Under the pieces are notes generated by a model that saw only the letters and a program-made list of their open reading frames with translations, was not told the DNA's origin and did no database searches. From positions 5,374,001-5,438,000 of the forward strand of contig NZ_JASTWJ010000001.1 of assembly GCF_030499515.1 (NCBI RefSeq): 64,000 nt of DNA, given 5' to 3'. The number at the start of each line of letters is the position of its first letter. Position 1 is the stretch's first letter. Origin of the DNA: Streptomyces sp. DT2A-34. Its GTDB lineage: Bacteria > Actinomycetota > Actinomycetes > Streptomycetales > Streptomycetaceae. Positions 53,664 through 62,735 of the stretch are shown in pieces. A program made the translations under genes and the position numbers.

Positions 53664-54668
53664 TCAGCCGCCGAGTACGGGCAGGGAGACTCCGCAGCGG
53701 ACGGGCTTCGCGTGGGCGGGGTCGAGGGCGTTCGTGACGAGTTGGGCGGCGTTGGTGTCGTAGGCGAGCGAGAGGTGCTCGGAGAGGTCCTGGGGGCAGA
53801 CGTCCTGGATCGTGATGTTCCGGACGGTCGCGCCCGGTCCCGCGGTCAGGAACTGGTTGGTGTAGGGGGTGACCACCTCGTCGAGCCGGGTGGCGATGAC
53901 CGTGTAGTGGACGCCCGGCTGTGTGTCCCCGTCCCGGTCCAGCCTCCTGTTCACCTCGGAGCCGACCATCTGGTCCGACCATGCCTGGCCGACCAGGGCG
54001 GACACGGTCGGGTTGAGACCCAGCTTGGTGGCCAGCGTGCCGAGGCCCAGAGCGGTCGTGCCGTGGTTGGACGGGGCCAGGCCGATGAGGCGGCGCACCT
54101 TGTTCCGCTTCGGCTGCCCTGGATCCGTGCCGCCCTCGAACCGCAGATACCAGCGGGGCGTCACACCGCCGCCCTGGGAGTGCCCGACGAGGTCGACCTG
54201 GCGGGCACCGGTGGCCTTGAGCACGCGGTCGACGTATCCGGCGATCTGCCGTGCGGAGTCCGGGATCGGCCCGCTGGCCTTGAACGGACTGCCCGGCGCG
54301 CCGCCGTAGTTGGGGGTGAAGACGCAGTAGCCCTGCTGCTTCAGCCACGGAGCCAGCATGCTCCAGTCGGAATAGGCGTTCGTCCAGGTCGCGTGCAGCA
54401 GTACGACCGGACGCGGGTGCTCACGCGTGGGCCGGCAGCTCCAGTCGTCGGCCCCTGCCGGGGGCAGGTCCGGGTGGACGAATCCGCCGACGAACGCCGC
54501 GGGGACATCGAGGAGCCGGCCCGGCGGTCGCGGCGGCGCGGGCGCGCCGGAGGCGACCGCCGCGCCCTGCAGAGCCCCGGCCAGCGACAGGGCGAGCCCC
54601 GCACAGACCGCGGCCCACCTGGCGCGCAGCAGGTTCGACCGTCTCCGGGTAACAATCCGATCCGACAC
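53664..54668 (-). CDS. Secreted triacylglycerol lipase / esterase (class 2 lipase)
   Basis: 334 residues with an N-terminal signal (about 12-42, WAAVCAGLALSLAGALQGAA). Oxyanion region VVLLHATWTNAYSDWS near 90; nucleophile elbow GHSQGGG near 163; Asp in ATRLDEVVTP and His in SEHLSLA late in the chain complete a likely triad. Cys pairs (SCRP, CGVSL) may form disulfides outside the cell. Class 2 actinobacterial lipases hydrolyse ester lipids. Monocistronic. Confidence 0.92.
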   Translation of the reverse strand: MSDRIVTRRRSNLLRARWAAVCAGLALSLAGALQGAAVASGAPAPPRPPGRLLDVPAAFVGGFVHPDLPPAGADDWSCRPTREHPRPVVLLHATWTNAYSDWSMLAPWLKQQGYCVFTPNYGGAPGSPFKASGPIPDSARQIAGYVDRVLKATGARQVDLVGHSQGGGVTPRWYLRFEGGTDPGQPKRNKVRRLIGLAPSNHGTTALGLGTLATKLGLNPTVSALVGQAWSDQMVGSEVNRRLDRDGDTQPGVHYTVIATRLDEVVTPYTNQFLTAGPGATVRNITIQDVCPQDLSEHLSLAYDTNAAQLVTNALDPAHAKPVRCGVSLPVLGG

Positions 54669-55467
54669 GCGCCACTCCTCGCCTCAGGCCGGCCGGGCGC
54701 CGACGCGAAGATGATCGAGGAGCGGATCCACACAGTGCTCAACAGCCGCTCGCGGCCCCACTTATGGAGCAGACCGCTTTCATCCGTCCAGCCCACGGGA
54801 TACGTACGGGATGCGGACGGGCCGCGTTCCAGCCGACGTCCGGATGATCCGAAGGCCGACGGTCACGGCCACTCACCCTTGGCGAGGAAGCGAGGAAGCG
54901 AGGAAGCGAGGAAGCGAGCAAGCGCCGGATGTCAGCCGCGAAGGTCGACATCTGCTCCCCGGCCTCCAGCCACGTGGTCACCGAGGCGTTCCAGCCGCCC
55001 GCGGCGTTCGGCCACGGGCGCAGAGTGCAGGTCGGACCGACATGCCCACCGGACCGGAACACGGCGGAGACCGCCAGATCCCGGTCGTTGGTCTGCCGGC
55101 TCCGTTCACCGTCCCACCCTCGGCAGTCCAACGACAGTCGCCCTGCAAGTACGACACCTCCTGTCCGTTCCCAAAGGATCTGAATCGCTAAGGTGCCTTT
55201 GATCTGGTCTTTGTCAGATTCGATGGGACACCTCCGAAGCCGGGCGGCCCAGTGGATCTGAACAGTGGCGCGCCTACTGTGCGACATCCCGTGAGTTCTC
55301 CCGAGCCCCGCTAAGTGTTCCTGGCCCCGTGGTCAGGGGAGGCTCGGATCGACCGCGGTGGCAGTCGTACGGACCTGTATGAGCGCTTGGTGCCCGCGTC
55401 CGCAGAGGAACCGGAACGGTTCGAGACCTACGTGCTGTCAGGGTTCGTCCTGCAACCTGATGTGGTG
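54669..55467. other. Gene-poor junction, about 800 bases
   Basis: No frame here looks like a real protein. It contains the tandem repeat at 54882-54921 and scattered ggatctg words (55177-55183, 55254-55260). Codon bias drops compared with the lipase. The stretch separates core-like genes from the defence/transposition region and may hide the left edge of the mobile element, but I could not define an end. Confidence 0.5.
54882..54921. repeat. Tandem 8-base repeat, five units
   Basis: gcgaggaa repeats at 54882, 54890, 54898 and 54906, then gcgagcaa at 54914. An exact head-to-tail array likely variable in copy number between strains. Confidence 0.9.
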
Positions 55468-56409
55468 TCAGGACTTGGAGTCCTCTGGCGCGCTCAGGGT
55501 CAGGATCTCGCCGAGGACGATGTAGGTCTGCAGAAAGATGAAGCGGGCCTCGTCGAAGGTGACCTCGGCGTGAGTGCCTGCGGAGCACCGGGCGTAGAGA
55601 TCGGCCAGGGTCCGACGTAGCCGGTCCCTGCGACTCTTGGACGCCCCGCAGGCGTGGGTGTGGGCCTGCAGCCGGTTGAGCACCTGCTGCGGTCCAACCT
55701 TCAGGTCGACCTCGTCCCCGATCTTGTACAGCTCGTCCCGGGCCGGGAACACGTAGTCCGCAGACGAGTCGATCAACCGGCGGCAGGTGGTCAGGGCCTG
55801 GCTGACAGACTCGGTGTCGCCGTCCCGGAGGCGGTCAGAAATGCGCTCGATCTTTTCGAGAGCAGTCCCGCTCGCTGCCGCCAACGCCCCGTCGACCTTC
55901 TGCTGGGTGTCCGCAAACAGACTCGCCTGGAGTTCGCTGAACAGTAGCTCGTGGTAGATCTCGGTAGCCATGTCGTAGACGGTCGCGACGACTTGTCCGC
56001 AGATCCCGGTCCACGTGCTGAGGTTGGCTGAGGACTGGAGGATTCGCGTGTCATGGTCGCGCGCCGCAATCAGGGCCGCGTCGCCCGAATAATTGCCCCC
56101 GCCGCGCATGGCGTCGATGGCCTGGTGGGCGGACTCAACCTGGGCCTCCACCTTCGCGATCGAGTGGGTGTAGAAGGTCTTCTTCTCCCGGTCGGCCCAG
56201 CGGCCCGCCCGTCCGATCCACGTCGTCGCCGAACCGTCGGTCGGGTATCCGTTGCGCTCGAACCCGAGAAACTCCATCAACTCGGTGTGGCCGACCAGTC
56301 GGGCGAGCCTGCTCGCCTTCAGGACAACCTCGGACGCCTTCAACCGCTTGAGCTCGATGTCGGCCAAGAGCTCGTCCGCAACGCGGATCGCTTCTTCTTG
56401 TCGCCCCAC
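55468..56409 (-). CDS. AbiTii-like abortive infection protein
   Basis: 313 residues from GTG 56409 (MGRQEEAIRVADELLADIEL). N-terminal region (about 5-75: LKASEVVLKASRLARLVGHT, FLGFERNGYPTDGS) resembles the AbiTii domain linked to abortive phage infection. The remainder is helical (about 90-310), with QVVATVYDMATEIYHELLF and CSAGTHAEVTFDEARFIFLQ reminiscent of HEPN-like helices. The frame extends to 56472 but without better similarity. Divergent from a PIN nuclease gene; beside a Tn7-like operon. Antiphage role inferred. Confidence 0.72.
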   Translation of the reverse strand: MGRQEEAIRVADELLADIELKRLKASEVVLKASRLARLVGHTELMEFLGFERNGYPTDGSATTWIGRAGRWADREKKTFYTHSIAKVEAQVESAHQAIDAMRGGGNYSGDAALIAARDHDTRILQSSANLSTWTGICGQVVATVYDMATEIYHELLFSELQASLFADTQQKVDGALAAASGTALEKIERISDRLRDGDTESVSQALTTCRRLIDSSADYVFPARDELYKIGDEVDLKVGPQQVLNRLQAHTHACGASKSRRDRLRRTLADLYARCSAGTHAEVTFDEARFIFLQTYIVLGEILTLSAPEDSKS

Positions 56410-56707
56410 TGCTGACCGCCCATCTGCTGGAACCGTGCTTAGTTGCAGTCGTACCACGAGGGTCCGACACATCTGTGCCGATTATTTCGGTGAGCACGAC
56501 AGCCTCCGCACATGGCAACCCGTCGTCGGGTTCAGACGGAGAGCATTCAGTTTCCGGAAACTCACCGGGATTTGCCCCTGTTCTCGTACAGCTACCGCCA
56601 AGTGGCGTAGTGCTGAGTAACTACTCAGCTGCGGTCGTGCTGTTGGTGGTGGCCGCACCGTCGGAAACTCAAGGCGCACCAGCAGGCCGCGCTGGCAGGA
56701 TCACAGC

Positions 56708-57658
56708 ATGCTCATCACACCGCGCCCCGGCGCAGACCGGAAGAACATCCGGCAGGCTCTCAGCGGCGTCCACACCACGGCGATGAACCTGCGGCGGCCA
56801 TACGACAGCGCCTTCGAGGGGCTGCTGACGTATCTGGAGTGGGCCACGGAGTCCGCGCGGATGCTGCGTTCCCAGATCAGCGACCGGGACCTGGACCAGC
56901 TCGTGTTCACTGACCGCTATCGGGCGCTGTTGGGCAGCTGCGGCACGCTCGCGGGGACCGCCCAGCAGCGCCTCGTGAACGGCCTGGTCCAACTTGAGGT
57001 TGCCGAACGGATCGAGGCGTTCGAGGCGGCCGTGGCCGCGTTGGATACACGGATCGGCCGGTGGAGCCAGCGGGAAGAATTCGTCGTGGCCGACTCCAGC
57101 TTCTACATCCAGAACGAAATGAAGCTCGCCGACGTCGACCTGCACGAAGTGCTCGACGTGCCGCGCTGGCAGTACGTGCGCCTGCTGTTCCCGATCGTGG
57201 TGGTCGACGAGTTGGACGACCTCAAGGACGCCAGCAAGAAACGGGCCCGCTGGCGCGCCGCCCACACGCTCGGTCGCCTCGACGAGGTTCTCAACGGCGG
57301 CACCCACGGGATCCTGCGTGAGGGGGAGTACACCGCTCGGGATGGGGAGACACGGGGCAGAGTCAACGTGGAGATCATCCTCGATGCACCCGGTCACGTG
57401 CGCTTGGACCGGCCCGATGTCGAGATCATCGACCGGACGGTGGCCATCCAGGGCCTGGCCGGCCGCGAGGTTCGGTTGCTGACGTGCGATACAAGCCAGC
57501 ACACCCGAGGCCGGGCCGCCGGGCTGAAGGTGACCAAGGTGGCGACGAAGGATCCCGGGGACGAGCCGGACTGGTCGGCCGAGGACAAGCCTGGCACCGG
57601 CGTACGCGCGCAGCGGCGCGCCCGGCAGGCCGAAGCCGAGGCATCGACGGCCAGTTGA
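56708..57658 (+). CDS. PIN-domain nuclease-like protein
   Basis: 316 residues. Helical N-terminal domain (about 1-120), then a PIN domain (about 125-280). Acidic residues in the expected order: Asp129 (VVADSSFY), Glu168 (VVDELDDLK), Asp242 (DRTVAIQG) and Asp261 (LLTCDTSQ). PIN domains cut single-stranded RNA with a metal cofactor, often as toxins or RNA-surveillance nucleases. No antitoxin gene lies beside it on the same strand. Ends in an Arg/Ala-rich tail. Possible cargo of the mobile element. Confidence 0.8.
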   Translation: MLITPRPGADRKNIRQALSGVHTTAMNLRRPYDSAFEGLLTYLEWATESARMLRSQISDRDLDQLVFTDRYRALLGSCGTLAGTAQQRLVNGLVQLEVAERIEAFEAAVAALDTRIGRWSQREEFVVADSSFYIQNEMKLADVDLHEVLDVPRWQYVRLLFPIVVVDELDDLKDASKKRARWRAAHTLGRLDEVLNGGTHGILREGEYTARDGETRGRVNVEIILDAPGHVRLDRPDVEIIDRTVAIQGLAGREVRLLTCDTSQHTRGRAAGLKVTKVATKDPGDEPDWSAEDKPGTGVRAQRRARQAEAEASTAS

Positions 57659-57748
57659 GAATCGAGGACCACGAACGAGGTCTACTTGAGCACGAGCTGA
57701 GACGGTCCCATTTGTTTTGTCGAACGGCATGGCCGCAGCCCGGTGTTT

Positions 57749-58729
57749 TCAGTTCTGGTGGGACTCATCCCGTAGGGCGCCGTAGTCATCAGGCGTCTTC
57801 ACCAGCATCAGAGACCTTCCCAAGGAATCGGTCCAGCGAAAGAGAGCATCATTGGAGAAGGCGTGGGAGTGGAGCCTTTCGCGAAGAGTAGGTACGTTCA
57901 GCCGGTGCTCGGCCTCTGTGTAGACGGCGTTGATTGTGCGCCGATGCTGGCTGAGGTTCGCCCATCGGCGAGGCGCCCGTAGTGCCCGCCAAGCAGGATC
58001 GGCCACTATGCCCAGCAGCGTGACGAACTCTGGATAGGTGGCGATGTACTCCCGCTCGTCGACGCGTCGTCTGATGATGTTCCCGTAGATGGCTTCCTTG
58101 ACGGGGAGTTGGGCGAGACGGTCATTCCAGCGTGAGAGCAGATGAGGTTGGTTCTTGTTCAGGAGCCAGGAGCGGACCAAGTGCTGCGCTTCCTTCGTCG
58201 CTGCTTCCAGGGCGTCGGGGAAGCGGCGGGCGATCCGTTTGTGTCGGTGCTCAGCGGTGACGAGCTCTGGGAGGTGGCCGACGCGGTAGTGGCGGTTGCC
58301 GTCGACCCAGATGCCGTGTCGGCGGCAGAGCTGGAGATCGGCGGGGCGGTGGGCGAGGACGGGCCCGGTGATCCCGCGGCGGTGCATGCAGTGTGAGCAG
58401 GCGACGTAGAGACGCCGACGGTAGCGGACGACGTCACCTGCGGTGCGCGCCTCAATCCGGGCGATCGCTGGTAGCAGCATCCGGAGGGTCTCGGGTGCAA
58501 GACCCGTCAGGATGGCCAGCCGTGGCAGAACCATCGGAGTCCAGCGCCATAGTGTGTCTGTCCGCTTGCCCACCTGCGCGTTTTTGAACGGCGTCAGAGT
58601 TTTAGCCAGTTGGCCCGCCGTGACTTGGTTGGCGGCGGCGAGACGGTGCAGATACCAGCCGAAGACCTCCCCGCGGACCGGTGGCAGAGGGAGTGGCAGG
58701 AGCCGGACCGGGGCTTCCCAGGGCTCCAT
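57749..58729 (-). CDS. tniQ: TniQ family target-selection protein
   Basis: 326 residues. The TniQ fold has a zinc-binding set Cys111-x2-Cys114 (CSHCMHRRG) and Cys135-x2-His138 (LCRRHGIW). N-terminal PLPPVRGEVFGWYLHRLAAA is typical of the family. C-terminal helical domain (about 200-326) is unlike CRISPR-linked TniQ as far as I can judge. In Tn7-like elements TniQ/TnsD chooses the integration site, here perhaps a fixed attachment site. Confidence 0.9.
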   Translation of the reverse strand: MEPWEAPVRLLPLPLPPVRGEVFGWYLHRLAAANQVTAGQLAKTLTPFKNAQVGKRTDTLWRWTPMVLPRLAILTGLAPETLRMLLPAIARIEARTAGDVVRYRRRLYVACSHCMHRRGITGPVLAHRPADLQLCRRHGIWVDGNRHYRVGHLPELVTAEHRHKRIARRFPDALEAATKEAQHLVRSWLLNKNQPHLLSRWNDRLAQLPVKEAIYGNIIRRRVDEREYIATYPEFVTLLGIVADPAWRALRAPRRWANLSQHRRTINAVYTEAEHRLNVPTLRERLHSHAFSNDALFRWTDSLGRSLMLVKTPDDYGALRDESHQN

Positions 58730-58732
58730 CGC

Positions 58733-59785
58733 TCAGGCCGCTCTCGGCCTGCGGGCGCGCTTGGCGCGGAGGTGATCAGGCTGGGGCTGCTGGACGGCGT
58801 GGTCGAGCTCGATCTCGTCGAGCATGTGCTTGGTGATCTTTTCTGTGCCGGTGTCGATGGCGTCGACTGCGGCTTCCCGGATGAGCTGGGAAAGGCTGCC
58901 GATCAACCCGCTGGTGCGTTCGTGGAGGTATCCGGTCATGGCAACCAAGGTGCCGGGACGGTGAGAGTGCAGTCGCAGGGAGTCCTCCATGGTCGCCACC
59001 AGGGCCTGCCAGTGCTCCTTGTCCGCGCGGTTCTTGTGGCCGAAGGACCGGGAGGGGACGACCGTGTAGCGGCCGGCGATCTGCTGCCCGCGGGTGCCCT
59101 GGAACAGGCTGCTGGTCTCGACGTCGAGACCAGCAAGCACGAAAGTGGCCGCGATCCGCTCCGAGAGGTACTTCAGCTGGTCGGACGCCTCGGCTCCGTT
59201 GCGGGTCGTCAGATCGAGGTTGTGGATCTCGTCGACCAGAACGAGCGTGGTGCCGAGCTTGCCGAGCAGGTCACAGACGGCATTGGTGATCTGGACCTGG
59301 CTCATGCGGTACTCCAGCGGGATGCCGAGGAATCGGGCGAACTCGCCTGCGAGCATCTTCGGGGTGGCGGCCGGGGGTACGGTGACGAAGACGACCGGCA
59401 GTCCGCCGACAGCAGCGGCGTTGCGGCGTCGGGTGATCTGTTCGACGTTCTTGCCCAGCTGAGTGATCGCTGTGGTCTTGCCGGTGCCAGCCGATCCGGA
59501 CACGATCAGGCCGCGGCGGGCGGAGACCTGGTGCCGGTTGAGCACGATGCGTTTGCGGCCGGTAGTGACGACACCGCGGATCGTGGGGGTGTTCACGATG
59601 ACGGACCGTGTGTGGTAGTCGATTCGCGCTTCCTTGTAGGACTCCAGCTCCTCCTTGTCCAGGACGGCGCCGGACGGGAGGGATGGCGGGGGCTCCGGGT
59701 TCTCGTCGACGAACGCCCGCCAGCCTTCCTTCGTGGTCAGCGACGCCTGCGGATTGGCGATGTCCTGTGGTGGGGTCGGGCTCAC
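58733..59785 (-). CDS. tniB: TniB/TnsC AAA+ ATPase
   Basis: 350 residues. Walker A GSAGTGKTT (Gly97-Thr105, Lys103), Walker B LVLVDEIHN (Asp185-Glu186), arginine-rich C-terminus RAKRARRPRAA. Bridges TniQ and the transposase and confers target choice and immunity in related elements. Starts 4 bases inside the tnsB end. Confidence 0.92.
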   Translation of the reverse strand: MSPTPPQDIANPQASLTTKEGWRAFVDENPEPPPSLPSGAVLDKEELESYKEARIDYHTRSVIVNTPTIRGVVTTGRKRIVLNRHQVSARRGLIVSGSAGTGKTTAITQLGKNVEQITRRRNAAAVGGLPVVFVTVPPAATPKMLAGEFARFLGIPLEYRMSQVQITNAVCDLLGKLGTTLVLVDEIHNLDLTTRNGAEASDQLKYLSERIAATFVLAGLDVETSSLFQGTRGQQIAGRYTVVPSRSFGHKNRADKEHWQALVATMEDSLRLHSHRPGTLVAMTGYLHERTSGLIGSLSQLIREAAVDAIDTGTEKITKHMLDEIELDHAVQQPQPDHLRAKRARRPRAA

Positions 59786-61833
59786 AGGCGGCTCCCGTCA
59801 GTGAAGGCGTCGAAGACGCCGAAGGGGATGACGTTCGACGGCTGCTCCAGGGCGGTGGTCTCGTCCTCGACATCATCCGAAGCAGGTGCCTGCGGCAGCG
59901 CGGCGACGGGCCGAGCGGGCTCCAGGGCGGCGCGGGTGCGAGCCGCGATTCGGCGGTCCGGCCCGCTTTCTGCCCGGGTTAGCAACTGGTCTACTGCGGC
60001 GGCCACGGCGGCCTGGTCGGTGTCGTCCCGCCCTCGCATCGCGAGCAAGTCCCGGGCCCGGCGCCATGTGAAGTCCGCGAATGGCGCGGAGACCAGGTGC
60101 CGGTGTGTCCACGGAACAGTGGTCCACTCTCCGGTGCTTGGGTCGCGTACCCAGACCTGGGACAGGTCGTAGGGGTCGTAGTGGACTTCCCAGAGCCCGC
60201 CTTTGGCGGTCACTCTCGAGGAGCGGCGCCGTAGTGGGTTCAGTCCGGGGCAGTTGTAGGTGCGGTGGTCGATGCGGATGCCGTAGTCGTTGACCGAACG
60301 CCAGAGTGCCGGCAGCAACTCCAGGTAGTCGGTGCCGCTCAGCGGCATCGGCAGGTAGCCGGTGCGGGAGATCAGCAGGGCATATGCATCGTTGGGGGAC
60401 ATGGGCTGGCCCGGTAGGAACGGGCTGCGCAGTCCTTCGTGTGGCCGCTGTTGCCAGCAGGCCACGATCCACTCCTGCAGCAGGTCGTCCAGTTCCGCGA
60501 GCGTCCATACGGCCTCGACCCCGGCGCCCCGGCGAGTCGTGTTCGAACCGGTGTAACCAGCGATGTGCTGGCAGAACAGCGTGTTGATCGACGAAAATGT
60601 CCGCTCGACGATTCCCTTGTCAGTCGGGGTGGCCGGGCGGGACGGCTGGACGGAGATGCCCAAAGACCGGCAGGCGGTCCGGAAGGTGTCGGAGATGAAC
60701 ACCTTGCCGTGATCGATGCCGATCGTCTCCGGCACGATCACCGGCTTGGCGGCCGCCTGCTCCAGGCGGGCGTCGATGTCCAGCAGCCTTCGGTAGGGGA
60801 TCAGCGTCGCCGACATCGCCAGCGCGTCCGACCAGCCGGGCCGCAACGGCTCCGGGACCAGCATCTTGGCCAACAGCAGCGCGGCGTCCACGGCCTTGGT
60901 CCCTGCCGGGCGCAGCACCGCGGCGCAGATCGACCTCGTTGCCACGTCGACGGCGATCGTGAGTTCTGGGCGTCCGCTCACTCCGTCCTCCAGGACCACG
61001 AGCACGTCCAGCGGTGTCGTGTCGATCTGCACCATCTCGCCGGGGCGGCAGGCCGAGGAAGGGGTGAACGCTCCTGGCGGGCGGCGAGCCGCTGACCTGC
61101 GGGATGTGGCTTCGCCGAAGGCGTGCGTACCCTCGCTCATCGCCTCGACGAGCCGGTAGAACGCCGACTTCGACGGCATCGCCACTGTGCCCGGCCCATG
61201 CCGTTCCGCCAGCAGCGCCTCCACCCGCCGACGCAGTCGGCCGCGGGTGCCAGTGGACTCGTGCGTCGTCGCGGCCAGGATCTCCGTGATGGCGGCCACC
61301 ACCCGGTCATCGGCCCGTCCAGTCGGTGAGGACAGACGAGTCGCACGGTGATCCACCAGGCCCCACAGCCCCTGCTCGCGGTAGCGCCTGCGCATCCGCT
61401 GAACGGTCCCCACACTTGCCTGCCAGCCGATGGCTCGCAGTTCCACCGCCTTGGCCGCCACCCGCTCCTCCACTGTGTGGCGGGCCGGGTCGTATTCCGG
61501 ACGAGGCAGGGCCGTGGGATCAGCACCGAGCGGCCTGCCGAACTCCACCTCGGTCACATGCCGTTCCCAGGCCACCGCTTTCTCGGCTTCCCGCTCCGGC
61601 ACGATGTCCAACAGAGCGAACGGCGGCATGCAGCCCTGATTGGCACCATGGCCGATCAGCTCAAAGCCTTCCGAGATCAGCAGATGCGACAGCAACACCA
61701 GGCTCACCGACCCGGCTTCGTCGAGGAGCCGCACTGCCGTCCCGGACAGGCCCACGACCGTGTGCAGTCGGTCATCCATGCGCACCTGATCCCCGACCCT
61801 TAACGCTGTCCGTGCCCCTGGGCGCCCGCTCAC
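59782..61833 (-). CDS. tnsB: TnsB/Mu-type DDE transposase
   Basis: 683 residues. N-terminal helix-turn-helix region (about 115-230). RNase H-fold catalytic core with Asp271 (VQIDTTPLD), Asp374 (GIDHGKVF) and Glu410 (GIVERTFSSI), the last pair 36 residues apart as in D-D-35-E transposases. The C-terminal Mu-like beta barrel (about 520-620) has YNCPGLNPLRRR and VHYDPYDLSQVWV. Joins transposon 3' ends to target DNA. Confidence 0.94.
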   Translation of the reverse strand: MSGRPGARTALRVGDQVRMDDRLHTVVGLSGTAVRLLDEAGSVSLVLLSHLLISEGFELIGHGANQGCMPPFALLDIVPEREAEKAVAWERHVTEVEFGRPLGADPTALPRPEYDPARHTVEERVAAKAVELRAIGWQASVGTVQRMRRRYREQGLWGLVDHRATRLSSPTGRADDRVVAAITEILAATTHESTGTRGRLRRRVEALLAERHGPGTVAMPSKSAFYRLVEAMSEGTHAFGEATSRRSAARRPPGAFTPSSACRPGEMVQIDTTPLDVLVVLEDGVSGRPELTIAVDVATRSICAAVLRPAGTKAVDAALLLAKMLVPEPLRPGWSDALAMSATLIPYRRLLDIDARLEQAAAKPVIVPETIGIDHGKVFISDTFRTACRSLGISVQPSRPATPTDKGIVERTFSSINTLFCQHIAGYTGSNTTRRGAGVEAVWTLAELDDLLQEWIVACWQQRPHEGLRSPFLPGQPMSPNDAYALLISRTGYLPMPLSGTDYLELLPALWRSVNDYGIRIDHRTYNCPGLNPLRRRSSRVTAKGGLWEVHYDPYDLSQVWVRDPSTGEWTTVPWTHRHLVSAPFADFTWRRARDLLAMRGRDDTDQAAVAAAVDQLLTRAESGPDRRIAARTRAALEPARPVAALPQAPASDDVEDETTALEQPSNVIPFGVFDAFTDGSRL

Positions 61834-62582
61834 CGAGCCTCCGTCCGCGACACCAGCGTGGCATCCGACAGGGGGTGCGACAGATCCGCTGTCAGCTGTC
61901 CCAGCCAGAGCAGATGGAACACCGTCGGCAACACCGCGATCGGATCACCGAGCAGCGCAGCCCGCGCCACCAGCGGCGATGGCACCGAGAACAGCGCCAG
62001 CAACCGGGCCGCGAGCCCGTCATCGGCCCCGTGCCGTGGATGCCGGTATCCCGCCAGCCAGCGGACGTTCACCATCCGCACCGGATCTACCTCGCCGACG
62101 ACGCGGTATCCCCACCCCACCGCCTCACAAGCCGCCTGCGCCGCCGCGAACTTGGCCGCCGACCGTGCGTCGATCCGGTCCAACGGCCGACAGTCCACCA
62201 CCAGCCCGCGCCCGTCCTCGAACCGAGCGAAGTAATCCGGAGCGTGCGAGACCCGCTTACCCTGATCGTCCTCCCAGAACAGCCACAACGGCTGCGACAG
62301 CAGCCCCGTCACCTGCGGCGTGAAGTCGAGCAGCATCGCGTGATCCCGCTCCAGCCAGGACTCGAACCCCACGTGCCCGCCGGTCGTTGCCGACCAGTAC
62401 AAGCCCGGGAAGTGCCGCTGTCCCCGGTACGACGGGAACCCACGCACTGGTAGCCCCGCCTCGAACTCGACGGTGTCCGCCTCGGTCAGCGGACATCGGT
62501 GCTCACCATCGGCATTCCGCCAGCTGACCTCGAAGTCGGCACCTCTTGGCAGTGCGGTATCCGCAAGTCCACCCTGCTTCAT
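61830..62582 (-). CDS. tnsA: TnsA-like endonuclease
   Basis: 250 residues from ATG 62582. TnsA-type restriction-like core: Glu74 in GFESWLERDH, Asp116 in SHAPDYFARF and VVDCRP at 128-133. In Tn7 TnsA the last motif ends in a catalytic Lys; here it is Arg132. TnsA cuts the 5' ends so the element moves by cut-and-paste. No good ribosome site; an alternative GTG lies at 62591. Overlaps tnsB by 4 bases. Confidence 0.88.
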   Translation of the reverse strand: MKQGGLADTALPRGADFEVSWRNADGEHRCPLTEADTVEFEAGLPVRGFPSYRGQRHFPGLYWSATTGGHVGFESWLERDHAMLLDFTPQVTGLLSQPLWLFWEDDQGKRVSHAPDYFARFEDGRGLVVDCRPLDRIDARSAAKFAAAQAACEAVGWGYRVVGEVDPVRMVNVRWLAGYRHPRHGADDGLAARLLALFSVPSPLVARAALLGDPIAVLPTVFHLLWLGQLTADLSHPLSDATLVSRTEAR

Positions 62583-62589
62583 GTAGATC

Positions 62590-62639
62590 ACTGTGCCGAA
62601 CCGCTGGGACTGTGCCAGATCCTTCCTGATAAAACCGCT
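62590..62639. repeat. Direct repeats upstream of tnsA
   Basis: actgtgcc at 62590-62597 and 62609-62616 (19-base spacing); aaccgct at 62599-62605 and 62633-62639, with agcggta inverted at 62682-62688. Repeated words near a Tn7-like end could be TnsB sites, but no terminal dinucleotide pattern supports an actual end here. Confidence 0.35.
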
Positions 62640-62735
62640 CGTGTGAGTGACTCAGGGAAGATCGATTACGCAATTCCTGTTAGCGGTAGGAGGAACCTTC
62701 CACGTATGCGACTGTGAGGGTGTCGTTGGCTGGCT

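Larger units (their letters stand above)
57749..62582 (-). mobile_element. Tn7-like transposition module (tnsA-tnsB-tniB/tnsC-tniQ)
   Basis: Four genes in the order tnsA, tnsB, tniB, tniQ. Neighbours overlap by 4 bases (tnsA/tnsB and tnsB/tniB) or are 3 bases apart (tniB/tniQ), so they form one operon. This is the core of a Tn7-like transposon: TnsA endonuclease, DDE transposase, AAA+ regulator and a single TniQ target selector. No Cas genes or crRNA lie within the window. Terminal repeats were not located; the tnsA leader (62583-62735) has no TGT/ACA end, so the element may extend past the window edge. Confidence 0.87.

Noticed and set aside
54739..55287. 182-residue minus-strand frame in the gene-poor junction
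   Set aside because: No family resemblance, no ribosome site and it contains the tandem 8-base repeat; treated as non-coding.
62583..62735. Right terminal repeat of the Tn7-like element
   Set aside because: No TGT or ACA end in this interval, only short repeated words; the real end must be elsewhere or beyond the window.
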